Assembly: GCA_008711295.1 (NCBI GenBank)
Contig: VUYV01000088.1
Coordinates: forward strand, 2,012,096-2,076,095
Origin: Anarhynchus alexandrinus
Taxonomy: Eukaryota; Chordata; Aves; Charadriiformes; Charadriidae
Direction: 5' to 3'
DNA: 64,000 bases
The notes beneath the pieces were generated by a model, which saw nothing but the letters and a program-made list of their open reading frames with translations, did not search any database and had not been told where the DNA came from. Shown one piece after another: positions 36,561 through 48,820 of this stretch. The translations under genes and the position numbers were made by a program. Each line of letters starts with the position of its first letter. The stretch's first letter is position 1.

Positions 36561-38459
36561 TCTCTGGGTTTTGCTGTGGCACACAGTTTGCTTCCAGAAA
36601 CATCAGAGCCCAATGGCAGCTGGATACTGCTACACATCCCAAAAGAGGGTTGCTAAGTACTCTCTCTGTTTCCTCCAGGAAAAGGTGAAGTTCCAAGACT
36701 CTGAGGCATCAGACATTCTTCTTAATTCGTATGAGCTCCCTTGTTAAAGGCAAAAGAGTAACTAGGAACAGAGTAAGGTATGCTGACATTTTCATTGGAT
36801 GTACCTCAGCCAGATGCTTACTGGGGCACTATAGGATGAGGACAGTGGAAAGAAGTGTAAGGTATAAAAGGACAGAAACAGAGGTAATGGAAGAAGAAAA
36901 AAAAAAGAAGGCCCCCAAAAAAAAAAAGGAAAAAGAAGAAAAGGAGAAGGACTGAGAGATCAAAAGATAAAAATGAGGGAAAATGAGCATTTTCTTTAAA
37001 ACAGTATTCACATAAATACAATTGCTCAAACGTAGGATCCTTGATTCAGTCCAAAAAGACCCATGGGATGGAGCTTTTCCTTCCGCTTACTGTTCTTTTC
37101 GTGTAGACACTACTGAAACCAGCTTTCAAATAGTTTGTACCAACCGCCTTTTGAGACTCCTAGAAATAAGTCATTTTTCTCCTTCGTTCTTTTTCCACAG
37201 CCCTCAGATAAATTAGGTTATTCCTCTGTTAATATTCTAAAATAGTTTGGCATCCATAAACATCTGAGTCTGAATCTTTACTCAGTAGCTCGCTGCAGTC
37301 TCCATAGTTTAACATATGGCTGGACAGGAGTCCTTTACAAAAAGAGGCTAAAACTCATCTAAATATAATTTTGTTGCAGAGTACTGTGCATTGTGTGTGG
37401 AGTTGAAGAAACAAGCCAACAAGGAGGTCATCCATATCAAATTATCTGTGTAGGCTTGCATAAATTTGCTCAAAACCACGCAGAAACATAGGAAATAGTG
37501 TCTAAAAGGCCACTGTATATATTTCTGTGCAGAATTTTTACAGAAATCTGGTTGCTAACATGTGACTGAAAGTTGTTCCAATATGTATGGCAAGAATGAG
37601 CAGGATCATATGGTTTGTTTCTCGCGTACTTAAAATGCAATTATTTTAATTAATTACAGTATTGTAATTTCTCCAGAGGTACACAAACAATGTGGAAGAA
37701 ATAAGCAGAGTATACATATGCGAAATGGAAAACAAGGTAATACAGGAAAGATTAAAAATGCACAGAAGGGAAATTTAAGCACACAAAAACAGAGAGTAGA
37801 AATAATAGTGCTGGCAATGAGTAAGGAAGGCAGCAAAGGGAGAGAGAGTATTTTTGGTTAGAATAGCTCTGTCTTTCTAGTGTCAGCATCTCACATCTGC
37901 TGTCATACGCTAATGAGAGCTGAGGCCGCTATAATGCTGACCCAGCCATAGGTAGATGATTCATAACGAAATTGCATCTGCATATGGAAAGGTGTCATAT
38001 CTATCAGCTAAATCTTCAAGGTAAAACGATTTAGGATCCTGTGCTTCAAGAAATGAGGACCTCCACCCTGAAATAAGAAAAATTTTATTGGCTGTAGGAC
38101 TGACTAAATTGAAACAGGAAAATACATTTTAAATACATTTTAAACCCCATCCATCCCGCCACCAAAAATTCTACACTTGCCTGTAATTTAGAGGTTGAAG
38201 TTCTGCTGTCCCAAAATGAGCTCTATGTAAGGAATAGATAACTCCCAGATACCCAAAATAAAATGATGGAGCAGAATCCACCGCATCCCCTCATGGTGGT
38301 CTTCTTTCTTTACTAGGCTCATTCTTGACCCAGTTGTAAATCTTGGTAGATTTTTCCAAACATGACCACTAACGAGTTCTACAAACTAGTGCTTTTCTTT
38401 CCACTTGTTGCTATTATGGGCACAGAAAAATCTAGCGAACTGGCATAGAGACAAGAATG
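36561..38459. other. Unassigned non-coding sequence
   Basis: No gene recognised. It contains a purine-rich low-complexity tract at 36887-36950 and a strong but isolated splice-acceptor-like pyrimidine tract ending in cacag at 37200. Confidence 0.45.
36887..36950. repeat. Purine-rich low-complexity tract
   Basis: A/G-rich run of roughly 64 bp, broken by one CCCCC. The 74-codon frame with lysine- and glutamate-rich ending at 36955 simply translates this tract and is not evidence for a gene. Confidence 0.85.
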
Positions 38460-38583
38460 CTGGATGGGGCTTTGAGCAACCTGGTCTAGTGGAAGGTGTC
38501 CCTACCCACAGCAGGGGAGTTGGAACTAGATGATCTTTAAGGTCCCTTCCAACCTAAACCTTTCTATGATTCTATGATTCTGT
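38460..38583 (+). mobile_element. CR1 LINE 3' tail fragment
   Basis: Sense CR1 3' UTR: 'tggatggggctttgagcaac', 'ctggtctagtggaaggtgtc', then 'gttggaactagatgatcttt' and a tail of ATTCTATG octamers ending near 38583. It shares its tail sequence with the element at 3013-3469, so the two are likely of one subfamily. Confidence 0.95.
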
Positions 38584-41500
38584 GTTTTCTTTGAGACATG
38601 ACCTGCTCCAGACAGATTCCATGTGCCTTGTAGGGACACCTGCAGTAGGATTTCATCCATTAGATGAGATGCAGGAAGCAATTTGGACATGTTAGCTCTA
38701 CCCAACCTAAAGCATCCCAGCGGGGCAGTGGGCTAACTCAGCCTTATCACATCTAGTCCCCACACTCATGCATGTAGACCTTTCCTAAGTAGCTGACTGC
38801 TCAAAATTATTGTTCCAGCTCTGTGGAGTCACTAAACTTAAATGCTCCCATCATAGGTAGCTTATGCTGTACCTACAAAAGTTAAACAGTTCCTCCACTT
38901 TTTAATTTCTAGAGAATGTTAGCATTTGAGAAAGACAACACACCTTAAGAGGAGCCAATTTAGCCCAGGTGAGTATTCCAGGTATATCCAAGTTTCATCA
39001 TTACTTGTGACAACTGGAAAATGCCAAATTCTAGCTCAACAGTCATAAAGTATTCGCTTTTCAAAAAATTAGCACAGAATTATGGCATGACGTGACATCT
39101 GTAGGATTTTAAATTCCAGGCCATTAACAGCAAAGAATTCCTTGTTTGTTCTAGAGGAAACATAGTTTTAAATTAAATCTGCATTAGTAAATTGATCAGT
39201 GGCATGGAGCATTCCTGGAATTTAATCATACAGACTGTTAAATCGCTAGAACAGTCCCTGGCACAGTTGTGGCTTGTGCCAACTAGCCAAACCCTAACAA
39301 ATTCGCAGATGTGGTCTGGCAGTTAGCTGAGTTCAGGAATTAGTTCCAACAGATAAGGTGGACGTCGCCACCCTGTTTTGGAGGCTAAGAGGATGTAATG
39401 ACACAAACGTCACCGAAGCAAGCCAGCTGGCCATCCAGTGAGAGAACAGCCCTACATGCACTTGCTGGAAGAGAAGCAACTCTGGCTAGATTTTCCCACT
39501 AGCTGCTAAAGCAGGAGGCAACTTAAAGCATGTCAGCGCAAAGGATGATGTTTGAAACTTATTCTTTTTTATATCTTTGCTTAAAAACCCGTGAGGCATC
39601 CAGCCAAGGAGAAGGAAAATGTTTGTCACCGTAGCACAAAAATAGTGAATAAAAAACAACGAAGAGTTGATGAGTTTGTCAATAGTCCATTACCTGGGCA
39701 AATTTTGTCTAACTGATTCAGCAAATATTTACTACAAATCTCCCGCACATTTTTCTCCTCTGCTTTCAAGTTTCTTCCCAGTTTTATCTCCTTTCCTAAC
39801 TTCCAAACCATATTCTAATGCTGGATTCTCATTCTGTTTCCTCAGCTCCCTCCAATCCTCTCCCCAGAGGATGCAGGAGACAGAGTGATATTGGGGCAAG
39901 ATGGGACACAGAGGAAGGGGTGGCAAGAGCTGAATGAGATGGAAGGGGATTGGGACGGGAAGCAGAAGGGGAGGAAACCCGTCTTTTGATCAGTCTTAAT
40001 TTTTAGGAGGTGCTTGAAAGTGAGCAGTGAAGGGATTTTGCAGATGTGGTCAGGAACACTTGATCTTACACATAGGGACAAGGAACAGGGAGGCATTTGA
40101 ATGAATGGAAGACAAAAGGGTAGTGGACAAGTGAAAGACCCATGGCAGAAGTTTTGTATGTTCAAACAGAAGGATTTATACGGAGCCTTTTAGGTTTTCT
40201 TGAGATCTACCAACAGACTTTACAGTTAGAGGTTACATTTAGATTACTTGCTATCCCGTGATGTAGTGTCTCTACAGTTTCCCCCAACTGGGAAGTAAAT
40301 ACTGCAATGGAAAATGATGGTCTGAATGAAGTAAACACCGTTGGTCTTCTTCCTACTCCAAAAGTTAGATAGTGCATCCCTATTTATGGCATCTGCAATG
40401 CCTTGATACAATCCAGCAAAATGAAAGCAACGTGAGAAGGGGAAATAAATCTATAATACCTGCTGTGAGTTACTGGTGTGGAAAGAAAACCCTCTTCATC
40501 TGCTTTCCTCCTGAAGTGTGTGCATCTTCTCATTCGTGTAACAGATGACTCTGAACTGTGCTCTCACCTCACCAGAAGCACAGGCTGCTTCAGGCAGCAG
40601 GAAATGATTTTTGCAGCCCTCGCTAAGCCTTGGCAGATCCTTTGTCAAACACCACAGGAAAAAAAATGCCGTTACTGTAAAGGACACACATACAACAATT
40701 ACCTTTAAAATAGCCATTTCCCTCTCTTCTTACTTTTTTTTTTTTAATTCCTAAAATTGAAAATCACAGATGCTTCAGGCAGATCCTGGTTCAGTTTGTT
40801 GTGACCAGGTTTGTCCATATCTGAGGATGGAATGCAGACATGGAAATGCACAAAGTGGACAACATTTCCCTCATTAGGAAACACCAAGCTCCACCCCCAC
40901 TCAAAGATGTTTTCCTGCAGAAGAGGGACATCCAGAACATTGACACGCTTTGCTAAATAAGCAACTGGTAATTGACCAAAACTAAAGTAAAATATTCTGC
41001 AGAAACTCAGTATTTAAAAATAGAAACAAAAGAAGTGTTCAATATGCAAACAGAGTTTTGTGGAGGAGTATCAGTGAGTCTGTGAACTCCACTTCAGACT
41101 TCATTAGTCAGGAGAAAAAGTTATGTCTAAAACTAGGTCTATAAGTAACAGAATAAAGTTCAGAGATGATTTCTTTTTCATTGAAAGTACTTCATTTACA
41201 GAAATGAAAACTATGACTTTGATGTAACTGGCATCTGAAAAAAATGTAATCTGAGTAAAATTGTCAAATTTTCTGAAAAGGTTTAGGTATCTGTTTGTTA
41301 TTGACTCTCAAACAGCATTTATGTTCTTTTGAAAGTCAGGATAATAAGCAAATGTAACAATGAAAACTGGTATTGGCCCAATTTTGGGACTACTGTGGAG
41401 TAAGTGAAACTCATTAGGGAAATAAGGATTTTTCAAACCAAGTAATATACCCTCTGGCAACACATTCATTAAGTAAGTGGTAGGGGAGGACAGACAATGT

Positions 41501-41902
41501 GTGCAATGAGTAATAAGTGACTATCATTATTCTAAATAGATAAAGTTTTATTTATTCTTCAAGTTACCAAAATAAATATCTATACTTTTCAGGATATTTC
41601 TTGCCCTACCCATCTCTCCCCCAAGTGTGCAAGGTGCTTAACAAACACATGTTTCCATACTATTTAAAGCAGTGTCATGTGGAGATATTCATGTGAACAA
41701 AACAGCAGCAGTTTTGCTGTGCTAGTGCAGGGTTAATTAGTGCATGCAGAGCACTGTGCCAATGCCATTAACGTCTTTGTACAGCCCTGGTGCTGAAAAT
41801 AACATATTCAGACCTAACTTGGGTTCTGCACACAAAACTGTACTCCTTTGGCATGTATCCTGCCGAAAGAAAGCAATCAGGCTGAGCTGGATAAACAGAG
41901 AT
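38584..41902. other. Unassigned non-coding sequence
   Basis: About 3.3 kb with no recognised gene or mobile element. A T-run lies at 40733-40744. Frames are about 107 codons at most with no known motif. Confidence 0.45.
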
Positions 41903-42540
41903 ATCACAGAATCACAGAATCATAGAATGGTTTAGGTTGGAAGGGACCTTGAAGATCACCTAGTTCCAACCCCCCTGCCATGGGCAGGGACACCTCCCAC
42001 TAGAACAGGTTGCTCAAAGCCCCATCCAACCTGGCCTTGAACACCTCCAGAGATGGAGCATCCACAGCTTCCCTGGGCAACCTTGTTCATTGCCTCACCA
42101 CCCTCATAGTGAAAAATTTCTTCCTAATATCTATCCTAAATCTCCCCTCTTCCAGTTTGAAGCCATTACCCCTCATCCTATCACTACATACCCTTGTAAA
42201 AAAGTCCCTCTCCAGCCTTCTTTTAGGTCCCCTTCAGATACTGAAAGGCTGCTATAAGGTGTCCCTGAAGCCTTCTCTTCTCCAGGCTGAACAACTCCAA
42301 CTCTCTCAGCCTGCTCTTACAGGAGACATCCTCCAGCCCTGTGATCATCTTTGTGTCCCTCCTCTGGACCCGCTCCAACAGGTCCATGTCCTTCTTATGT
42401 TGTGGGCTCCAGAGCTGGACACAGTACTTCAGGTGGGGTCTCATAAGAGCAGAGTAGAGGGGCAGAATCACCTCCCTCGACCTGCTGGCCATACTTTTGA
42501 TGCAGCCCAGCATACAGTTGGCTTTTTGGGCTGCAAATAC
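41903..42540 (-). mobile_element. CR1 LINE, 5'-truncated
   Basis: Antisense CR1 with its tail at the left: reversed octamers 'cacagaatcacagaatcat' at about 41908, then 'ggtttaggttggaagggacc'. The body reads back through the 3' UTR into ORF2. The element is truncated on its 5' side near 42540, just after the segment encoding the HLAAQKANQMLGC-like block. Strong match overall, among the better-preserved copies in the window. Confidence 0.96.
42223..42513 (-). pseudogene. CR1 ORF2 C-terminal remnant
   Basis: A 96-codon open frame in the CR1 at 41903-42540. Its residues follow the family order: [20 protein letters not shown], a region resembling [31 protein letters not shown], then [20 protein letters not shown] and QYLKGT. 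Only the last part of ORF2 is present, lacking the endonuclease domain and the reverse-transcriptase active site, so no activity is expected. The overlapping + strand frame at 42010-42627 is a shadow. Confidence 0.92.
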
Positions 42541-42844
42541 AAGACATATTATGTGCTGCTTCTGTTATATTTACTTGCCACAGACAAAGGCTGCAAACCT
42601 GCACCCAGTTTCACAGAGAAGGTCTAGGGCAAAAAAAGAGAGAGAAAAAAAAATTAAAAAAAAAATAAATCAAAGGATGGAAAGCAAGATTATTGAAGCA
42701 AGCTTGAAGTTATTTTACTTGCTTAATACAAAGCAGAGACTGTTGAAGGTAGACATGGTAAATTTTAGACTATGTAAACAGATGGTTTAAAAAAGAAGTT
42801 AGTCAGCTGATTTCTATGTCCACTAGATGTAAGACAAGAATTAA

Positions 42845-43060
42845 TTGACTTAAATAGCAGCAAGGGGCGTAAGATATTAGGAAGAACTCTCTATCTGAAA
42901 GAACAGTTACATACTTTAACAGATTATTGAAGGCAGCCCTCAACTCACCATCACTGGAACAAACTAGATAAATATCCGTCAGCGCCGATTAGAGAGCAGA
43001 TGGCTTGATATTGAGCTGAAATAGTCTAACAAGACAATATGCATACTTTTTGATATTGAA
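42845..43060 (+). mobile_element. Old CR1-type LINE 3' fragment
   Basis: Sense fragment resembling the ORF2 end and 3' UTR: 'gtaagatattaggaagaact' near 42870 stands where the family has 'agatattaggaaaaactt', then 'ctttaacagattattgaagg', 'catcactggaacaaactaga' and 'taaatatccgtcagc'. It is diverged and short. It lies beside, but on the opposite strand to, the CR1 at 41903-42540, so it is a separate insertion. Confidence 0.5.
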
Positions 43061-44919
43061 CTGAACTCTTTTGAAGAGGAGAAGTGAAGCACTGACTTCC
43101 CTGAATCAACAGAAAAATTGCTGGCTCCAAACCCTTACCGGTTTAACATAAATAATTGCATAAATGGGTCCTGCGTAGCGTGCTCTTCTGTAGTTGCCAC
43201 AGGTAGCAAAATGCCATTGCTACCTAAAGAACTCCTTTTCAAGCACTTACATAAGGTTTTTTTTCTGTGAAACAATTGGAAAACCTCAGTGAGCTGTTGA
43301 TACTTCAGAGAAGTTTGTACCACAGGTCTTGGATTCTAGACACCACTGATGGTCTGTGTTTGGCATTTATAAAAGGGAGAGAGCTTGTAAGCAAGACAGG
43401 GATAGCTGTGAAAAGAAGCAAACCACTGAGTTTTAACATTTCAACCACAATCTTTTTTTCCTTTTTGATTAGCTATCATTAATTTTCTTCCATATCACAA
43501 GCACATTTATAACCCAGTCAATACCTGTCTTGCATATAACAAAATTTTGAAAGAACATGCATGCTAAAGACCCCAAATATGCTGTCTACATTGCCCTGCC
43601 AAATGCATGTATGTGCGTGAGAAGGCTTTTGGTTTTGCACATATTGACAGATTACTATGCTGCTGGTGGCTGATTTATTTACTCATTTTGCCATTTTTAT
43701 ATGAAGCTGTGTATACTATGATTTTATGAATAATACTGTGATGTAAAGATCCAATCCTCGGGAGAATTAAGAGCTAACATCTACTGACTCCACGTCCACA
43801 ATCATCAGGGGGATAAGGTCTTAATGCAGCAAAATACCTGGTCAGAAGCAGTTTTCATTCCTTCTAAACACAGATGAAAAATATACAAAGATTTTGTTTC
43901 TCTCTTTTAGATAGCACATGTAAACTAAGAAAAATCTGATGATACCTTCAGAAGAAGTAGTGTCATCTCCTTTGGTTAGTTTGGTTAAAGGGTCACGAAA
44001 CTATTGAAAGCACTATTCAGTGAGAATACAGTTACCCCAAATGATCACTGAAATAGTCAGGCTGCACTAACACAAATGTAACATCAATGTATAAATGCTC
44101 TCTTACCTGAACAGGCAAAACATCACATGCTTTCCATTAAGTCTTAAACTTCATGTTAACAAAATCTGACTTATCAGCTCTTGAATCTGAATTCCAATAC
44201 GTAGTGATACACCAGGTTTAATTTCCTTCTGTAACGACATTTCCAAGAAGCCAGTTGCTGAAAGTATGATGAAAACCCATCTTCATGCACGTTTAACATG
44301 TGAATACCTGAGCTGAAATCAGCTCACCCAGAACTGAAAATTGGATCTTAACATTGAATTTAGACATAGAACTGACAAGCTTACCTTTTGTCATTAACAA
44401 TTCTTCTTCTTTGTTTCTTACTTTTTTTAACGTGTTCTTATTTCCTTTCCTACTTTGATTTAGCCTGTCTCACTTTCCCATCCCTTTCTCTCATTTTTCC
44501 CCATTTCCCTTTCCTCTATGTTTTGTTTTCATTCCCTTTTTCCTCCTTCATTACCTTAGTCCTTCTCATTTCAAAAGCATACTCCATTTTACACTTATAC
44601 CATTATGTAAACCAGACCAATAAGCAGGAGACCGGGCTAGAAATACAACATGGAAATCCCTGATAAGGCAGGCTAGAATGAACATTTGTACTACATTAAT
44701 GTCTTTTGTATTAGAATAAGAAAAATATCTTATTATGTTACTGAGTACAATGCACAGTATTTTGCTAATATACTACACTGGTCACTAATCCGATGTGAAG
44801 GTCATAGACACTTCATCTATTAGCTTTTACTATTGCTTTCTGTATTATATTGATAACCCAGCTTCTGAACCAACCTTTTACTTTCTTATTCAGTTTATAT
44901 TGTAATTGAGGGCTTTTTT

Positions 44920-44987
44920 GAAAAGGAAAAAAAAAGAAAGAAAGAAATATAGAAAGGTAGACAGAAAGAAAGAAAGAAAAGAGAAAT
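44920..44987. repeat. (GAAA)n-type purine tract
   Basis: About 68 bp of A and G with GAAA repeats, interrupted near 44948-44962. Likely a variable microsatellite. Confidence 0.88.
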
Positions 44988-45720
44988 ATGATTTAATGCC
45001 AATGAGAGTCTTTTTTTTCCCTGTGTCTATGCAGTCTGATTTATTGCAAAGTATTTGCCACTCCATACCCTATTGTTTCTTCAGGTATTGAAATTTGCTG
45101 TATCATTTTTCAAGGGTTTTAAAATTGCATTTGCAAATTAAAAAATAGAACCAATAACAATGAATTTCAGCTGTACGACTGTCAGAGACACTGTATATTC
45201 CAGGACAGTCAGGAATAATAACACTCTGGGAACATATGATCATCTTTAATTTGGAAGGCTGTCTGAAATTAAACACATTAAAGACAGTATTCTGACCTAG
45301 TTTTATCACGCTGAAGTGATTCAATGTTCACTGCTTTCTTTATAATATCAACCTTTCTGGATATTTTCCAATACAAAAACAATTTCCATGCAAGAAAAAT
45401 GTTGAGTTTAAGCAATGGTTAAGGAGCCTAACAGAAACAATTATCTTTAGTGAAATTATACTTTATTTGTTATTGGTCCAATCCTGTCCAACGTTTGGTA
45501 ATAAAGGATGCCCAGCTCTTCTCAAAAAGCATACATAGATTGCTTCCAAAGAATAAATATTTATGGACATTCATCAGTACCAATCCTCTGATAAATTAAT
45601 TATCGCTGTTGTAGTATAGAAAATATTTTTCAAAGTTTTACTTTTGTCCTTTACTTCAAAAATGCTTTAGGTCTTATAGTAATGTTTCTTTTCAAGACCT
45701 TGTTTTTACTGCAGTATCTC

Positions 45721-45745
45721 AACCAATTAGTTGAACTAATTGGTT
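45721..45745. repeat. Perfect inverted repeat, 12-bp arms with 1-nt centre
   Basis: 'aaccaattagtt' (45721-45732), g, then 'aactaattggtt' (45734-45745), exact reverse complements, followed by a T-run. Each arm carries CCAAT-like and TAATT homeodomain-type core words. It is not within a recognised mobile element. Confidence 0.93.
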
Positions 45746-46229
45746 TTTTGCGTGCTGAATTACTTTGGACCCACAAAAGGCCTGAAAGCACTGGCATATG
45801 ACACCTAAGTTCTATAATAAATATATTTAATGCATATACAATAGCAGATGTAGGACCACTAAGTTTAGAGAACAGGGTATCCAACTTAATCTCATGTAAG
45901 CACGTAATATGCATTTTCAAGGCTAGTATAATTAAAGTTGTAAAAAAATAAGATAATATGCAACCTGCATTCCAGGCTAGGTCACCTACGCTGCTTTGTC
46001 TAGGTAACCTAAACAGAGAAGAGGCGTTACCCTTCGTCCATTTGGACATTTGGAGTTCAGTAAAATACTGACGTCATACGTAAATGTGACAAGTATAGTA
46101 AATACAATGTCATATGAAGAAGGATTAATGATAGTTAGTGAAATGGGAATTAATACTGTAACTGTGATTTCAGTAAAGAATTGGCTAGTAAAGAAGTATT
46201 GAAAGGGAAAAATCTAGTCTGATGAGAGG

Positions 46230-46985
46230 TAACAAATGATTGGCCTCGGACCAATCTTGTTAATTTTTTGTATAAATAACCTTGGCTTAAAAAAAAAGTA
46301 TTCTTAAGACGAAAAGCTAAAAGGCATTGTCAATACTGAAGAGGATTAGGGTATCTGACAAAAAGAACTGCATGGCCCTGAGGATGGGAGTAAGCACAAT
46401 TAAATTAAATTAAATTTATAATAAAAAGAGGAAGGTCATTGGGAACTGTGAATGAGAATTTCTGCTGTTGACTAGGAACTTGTCAGTTAGAAGTGAGTGG
46501 GAAGAGAGAGACACAGGTGTACAAGCTGATCACAGGATGACGATAAGCTAGCAAGGGATGGCAAGCATGGAAAAACTCAAATGTCATCCTGCAATACATC
46601 AGTCAAGGTGTTTCCAGCTGAGATCAAAAAGCATTAATTCCACTATACTAAGACTGATGAGACTTAATTTGTAATAGTGTGTACAGTTCTGGTCATTTAT
46701 TTTCAAGGAAGATATGAAATTGGAATAGGCATAGAGAAGGCTCACTAGGATAACAAGGGGAACGGAGAGATTATCAGACAAGAGAAGAGTTCACCTTGTA
46801 ACACAAAGGGATGTGATTGGTGCTTATACGTAAAACAGGGTACAGGCACAGGAGAGAAAAGAGTTATTTAAACTCAAGGAGAGTGTTTGCACAGCAATAA
46901 AGGGTCATAAACTGGCTGTTAATGCAGTAAGATACAAAACAAGGAAGATTCTGAAATCATCTTCCAGGTAAAGTACCAGGGATAA
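46230..46985 (+). mobile_element. Ancient LINE (L3-type) remnant
   Basis: Sense fossil LINE. At 46242-46280 'cctcggaccaatcttgttaa' and the following bases correspond to the reverse-transcriptase motif B (G..LGP.LFN.F.NDL). 'aggcattgtcaatactgaag' (about 46321) follows the expected position of the ADD block. At 46600-46760 'caaggtgtttccag', 'agactgatgagacttaattt', 'tgtgtacagttctggtcatt' and 'aggctcactaggataacaag' follow the family's order toward the ORF2 C-terminus. 'ttatttaaactcaaggagag' and 'ctggctgttaatgc' near 46860-46920 fit the end of ORF2. No intact frame remains. Confidence 0.75.
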
Positions 46986-48285
46986 AAAGTCTAACTACTA
47001 TTATATATTGTTTGAAACATTTATGAAAGTAAATGTATGACACCTTGTCCGTAATGTCAGGGGATTGCATATGAGGACCAAGAAACAATTTCCAATTCTG
47101 TATTTCCAGGATTCCAAGCTTCAGCCCTTTCCAGGATTTCCAGGACTACCTGTGAGCGCATGAGAATTTCAAGAATAAGGTGTTGGGTATGATTTATTAA
47201 GCTTACAAATGCAAGAGAGAAGAGAGACAATTGGTATGAAAAGTGCAGGTCACCTTCTAAACAATGCTTAGGGTGTCTAAATTGTCCAAATTACCTAAAC
47301 TTGAACTGTCACTCCGGACAATTGTCTCTGAGGGTTTATGGCAGTCTTCAAAAAGTTCCCTATCTTGCAACTTATTATAGCAACTACACTCCTCCAGACC
47401 CCACTGCAATCCACAGAAGTCTCTCAGATTTCAGAAACCTTTCAAGCAGGATGTACATGTTTCTTTCTATAAATATGTTTATTTAAATTTGGAAAAAATA
47501 ATTCAGTCAAAGTTCATGAAAGACAGAGAGAGATCATAACTTTATGCACTGCCTTAATTATATTTTAACTCAAGCAAATTAAAGCCAAGTATTCCAGCAT
47601 GTCATTCATGGAGAAAATCTTATTCACAAGGCTGCTCTATTCATGATGGAGTCTTGCACATATTCAAATTCATCATAATTTTCTTAGTCTGAGGTTCTTA
47701 TTTTTATGGAATAAATTCATAATTAACATTTCAGCAGAGGGGCACCAGTTGGCACACTACAAAAGTATTACAACTAAGCAGGATTTAAGAATAAATGAAG
47801 ATATTTTTAAGTGGAAGTAGCTCTTTATTCCCTCCAAAATAATATTCACTCTATCACAAAGTTGCATTGCATGGACATGCTTAAGCTCCCTACACACACA
47901 TGCGCGCACACGCGCACACACATTAAGAAATAATTTTAAAAAGTTAGATAGACTTTTGGGTGTTGGAAGCATTTGTGAAGTAGTATATGAAGAAATAGGT
48001 ACAAAATGTTTGGTAAATAGTAGTAGTGGGTAGCGATGCTGTGTTTGGAGATGAGTGCTTGAACTCTCCACTGACATGGGCAAACGTTATTAACCTGCCT
48101 CAGTACCTTACCTCCAGTGGTCTCTTCCAGTGTCAGTTATTCTCTGGTTCTAGAGCAGCTAACAGAAAAGAGCCCCTTTGTTTTGAAAAGAAATTATTAT
48201 TACATATTCATCTCAGCTGAGTACGTGTTCTAGACTAGAAATACGTTAGCTTCTCTCCTAGCTAAATTTTAGTCACAGATCATTC
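46986..48285. other. Unassigned non-coding sequence
   Basis: No gene recognised. It contains the alternating purine-pyrimidine tract at 47891-47923. Confidence 0.45.
47891..47923. repeat. (CA)n/(CG)n alternating purine-pyrimidine tract
   Basis: 33 bp in perfect purine-pyrimidine alternation, including two short CGCGC cores flanked by CA repeats. Such sequences are prone to Z-DNA formation. The 108-codon - strand frame that reads it is not convincing as a gene. Confidence 0.9.
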
Positions 48286-48534
48286 ATAAATATTACAGTG
48301 CAAAACACTGCCTGGATACTGGCTTATCACTGCTGGTGGCTAAGAGATTATTATAATCTTCTACCAGACCAATGCCAGGAAGGTCAAGTAGCTAAACAGT
48401 TATCTCTTCTCACCATTAGAAAAGGCTTGACCACAACAGATAGTATAAACTGTCAAAGGGAGTGCTCTAACAGTCTTCAAAGTAAAAGTGAAGCTAAACC
48501 ATAACGCTAGAGTGAAGACATTACAACTAAAACA
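48286..48534. repeat. 249-bp duplicated segment, copy 1
   Basis: This segment starts 'ataaatattacagtgcaaaa' and recurs at 48572-48820, 286 bp downstream, apparently without a mismatch (the translations of both copies are identical). Copy 1 joins directly to left-hand unique sequence without a CR1. See the finding on the assembly artefact. Confidence 0.95.
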
Positions 48535-48571
48535 TTNAACCTAAACCATTCTATGATTCTATGATTCTATG
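48535..48571 (+). mobile_element. CR1 LINE tail beside an ambiguous base (N)
   Basis: Only the last ~35 bp of a CR1 are present: 'aacctaaaccattctatgat' and further octamers, three in total. The single ambiguous base at 48537 stands just where the normal 'ccttccaacc' landmark should continue leftward, so the body of the CR1 appears to be missing at an unresolved junction. Confidence 0.9.
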
Positions 48572-48820
48572 ATAAATATTACAGTGCAAAACACTGCCTG
48601 GATACTGGCTTATCACTGCTGGTGGCTAAGAGATTATTATAATCTTCTACCAGACCAATGCCAGGAAGGTCAAGTAGCTAAACAGTTATCTCTTCTCACC
48701 ATTAGAAAAGGCTTGACCACAACAGATAGTATAAACTGTCAAAGGGAGTGCTCTAACAGTCTTCAAAGTAAAAGTGAAGCTAAACCATAACGCTAGAGTG
48801 AAGACATTACAACTAAAACA
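48572..48820. repeat. 249-bp duplicated segment, copy 2
   Basis: Second copy of the segment at 48286-48534. It is preceded directly by the CR1 tail and runs on into right-hand unique sequence from 48821. Confidence 0.95.

Larger units (their letters stand above)
43061..46229. other. Unassigned non-coding sequence
   Basis: No recognised gene. Holds the GAAA-rich tract at 44920-44987 and the perfect 12-bp-arm palindrome at 45721-45745. The 132-codon frame at 45651-46049 on the - strand shows no known domain. Confidence 0.45.

Noticed and set aside
36731..36955. Lysine/glutamate-rich frame resembling a charged protein tail
   Set aside because: It translates a low-complexity purine tract.
37170..37216. 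Strong pyrimidine tract and cacag acceptor-like site
   Set aside because: No open frame or donor follows at a plausible distance, and such sites are common by chance in AT-rich intergenic DNA.
42010..42627. 205-codon + strand frame
   Set aside because: It reads the antisense strand of the CR1 at 41903-42540.
45721..45750. Hairpin followed by a T-run, resembling a bacterial intrinsic terminator
   Set aside because: The window is a vertebrate genome by its CR1 content, so that interpretation does not apply.
48298..48790. Two near-identical frames of 68 and 73 codons suggesting a duplicated gene
   Set aside because: They arise from the exact 249-bp duplication beside the N; there is no sign that either is coding.
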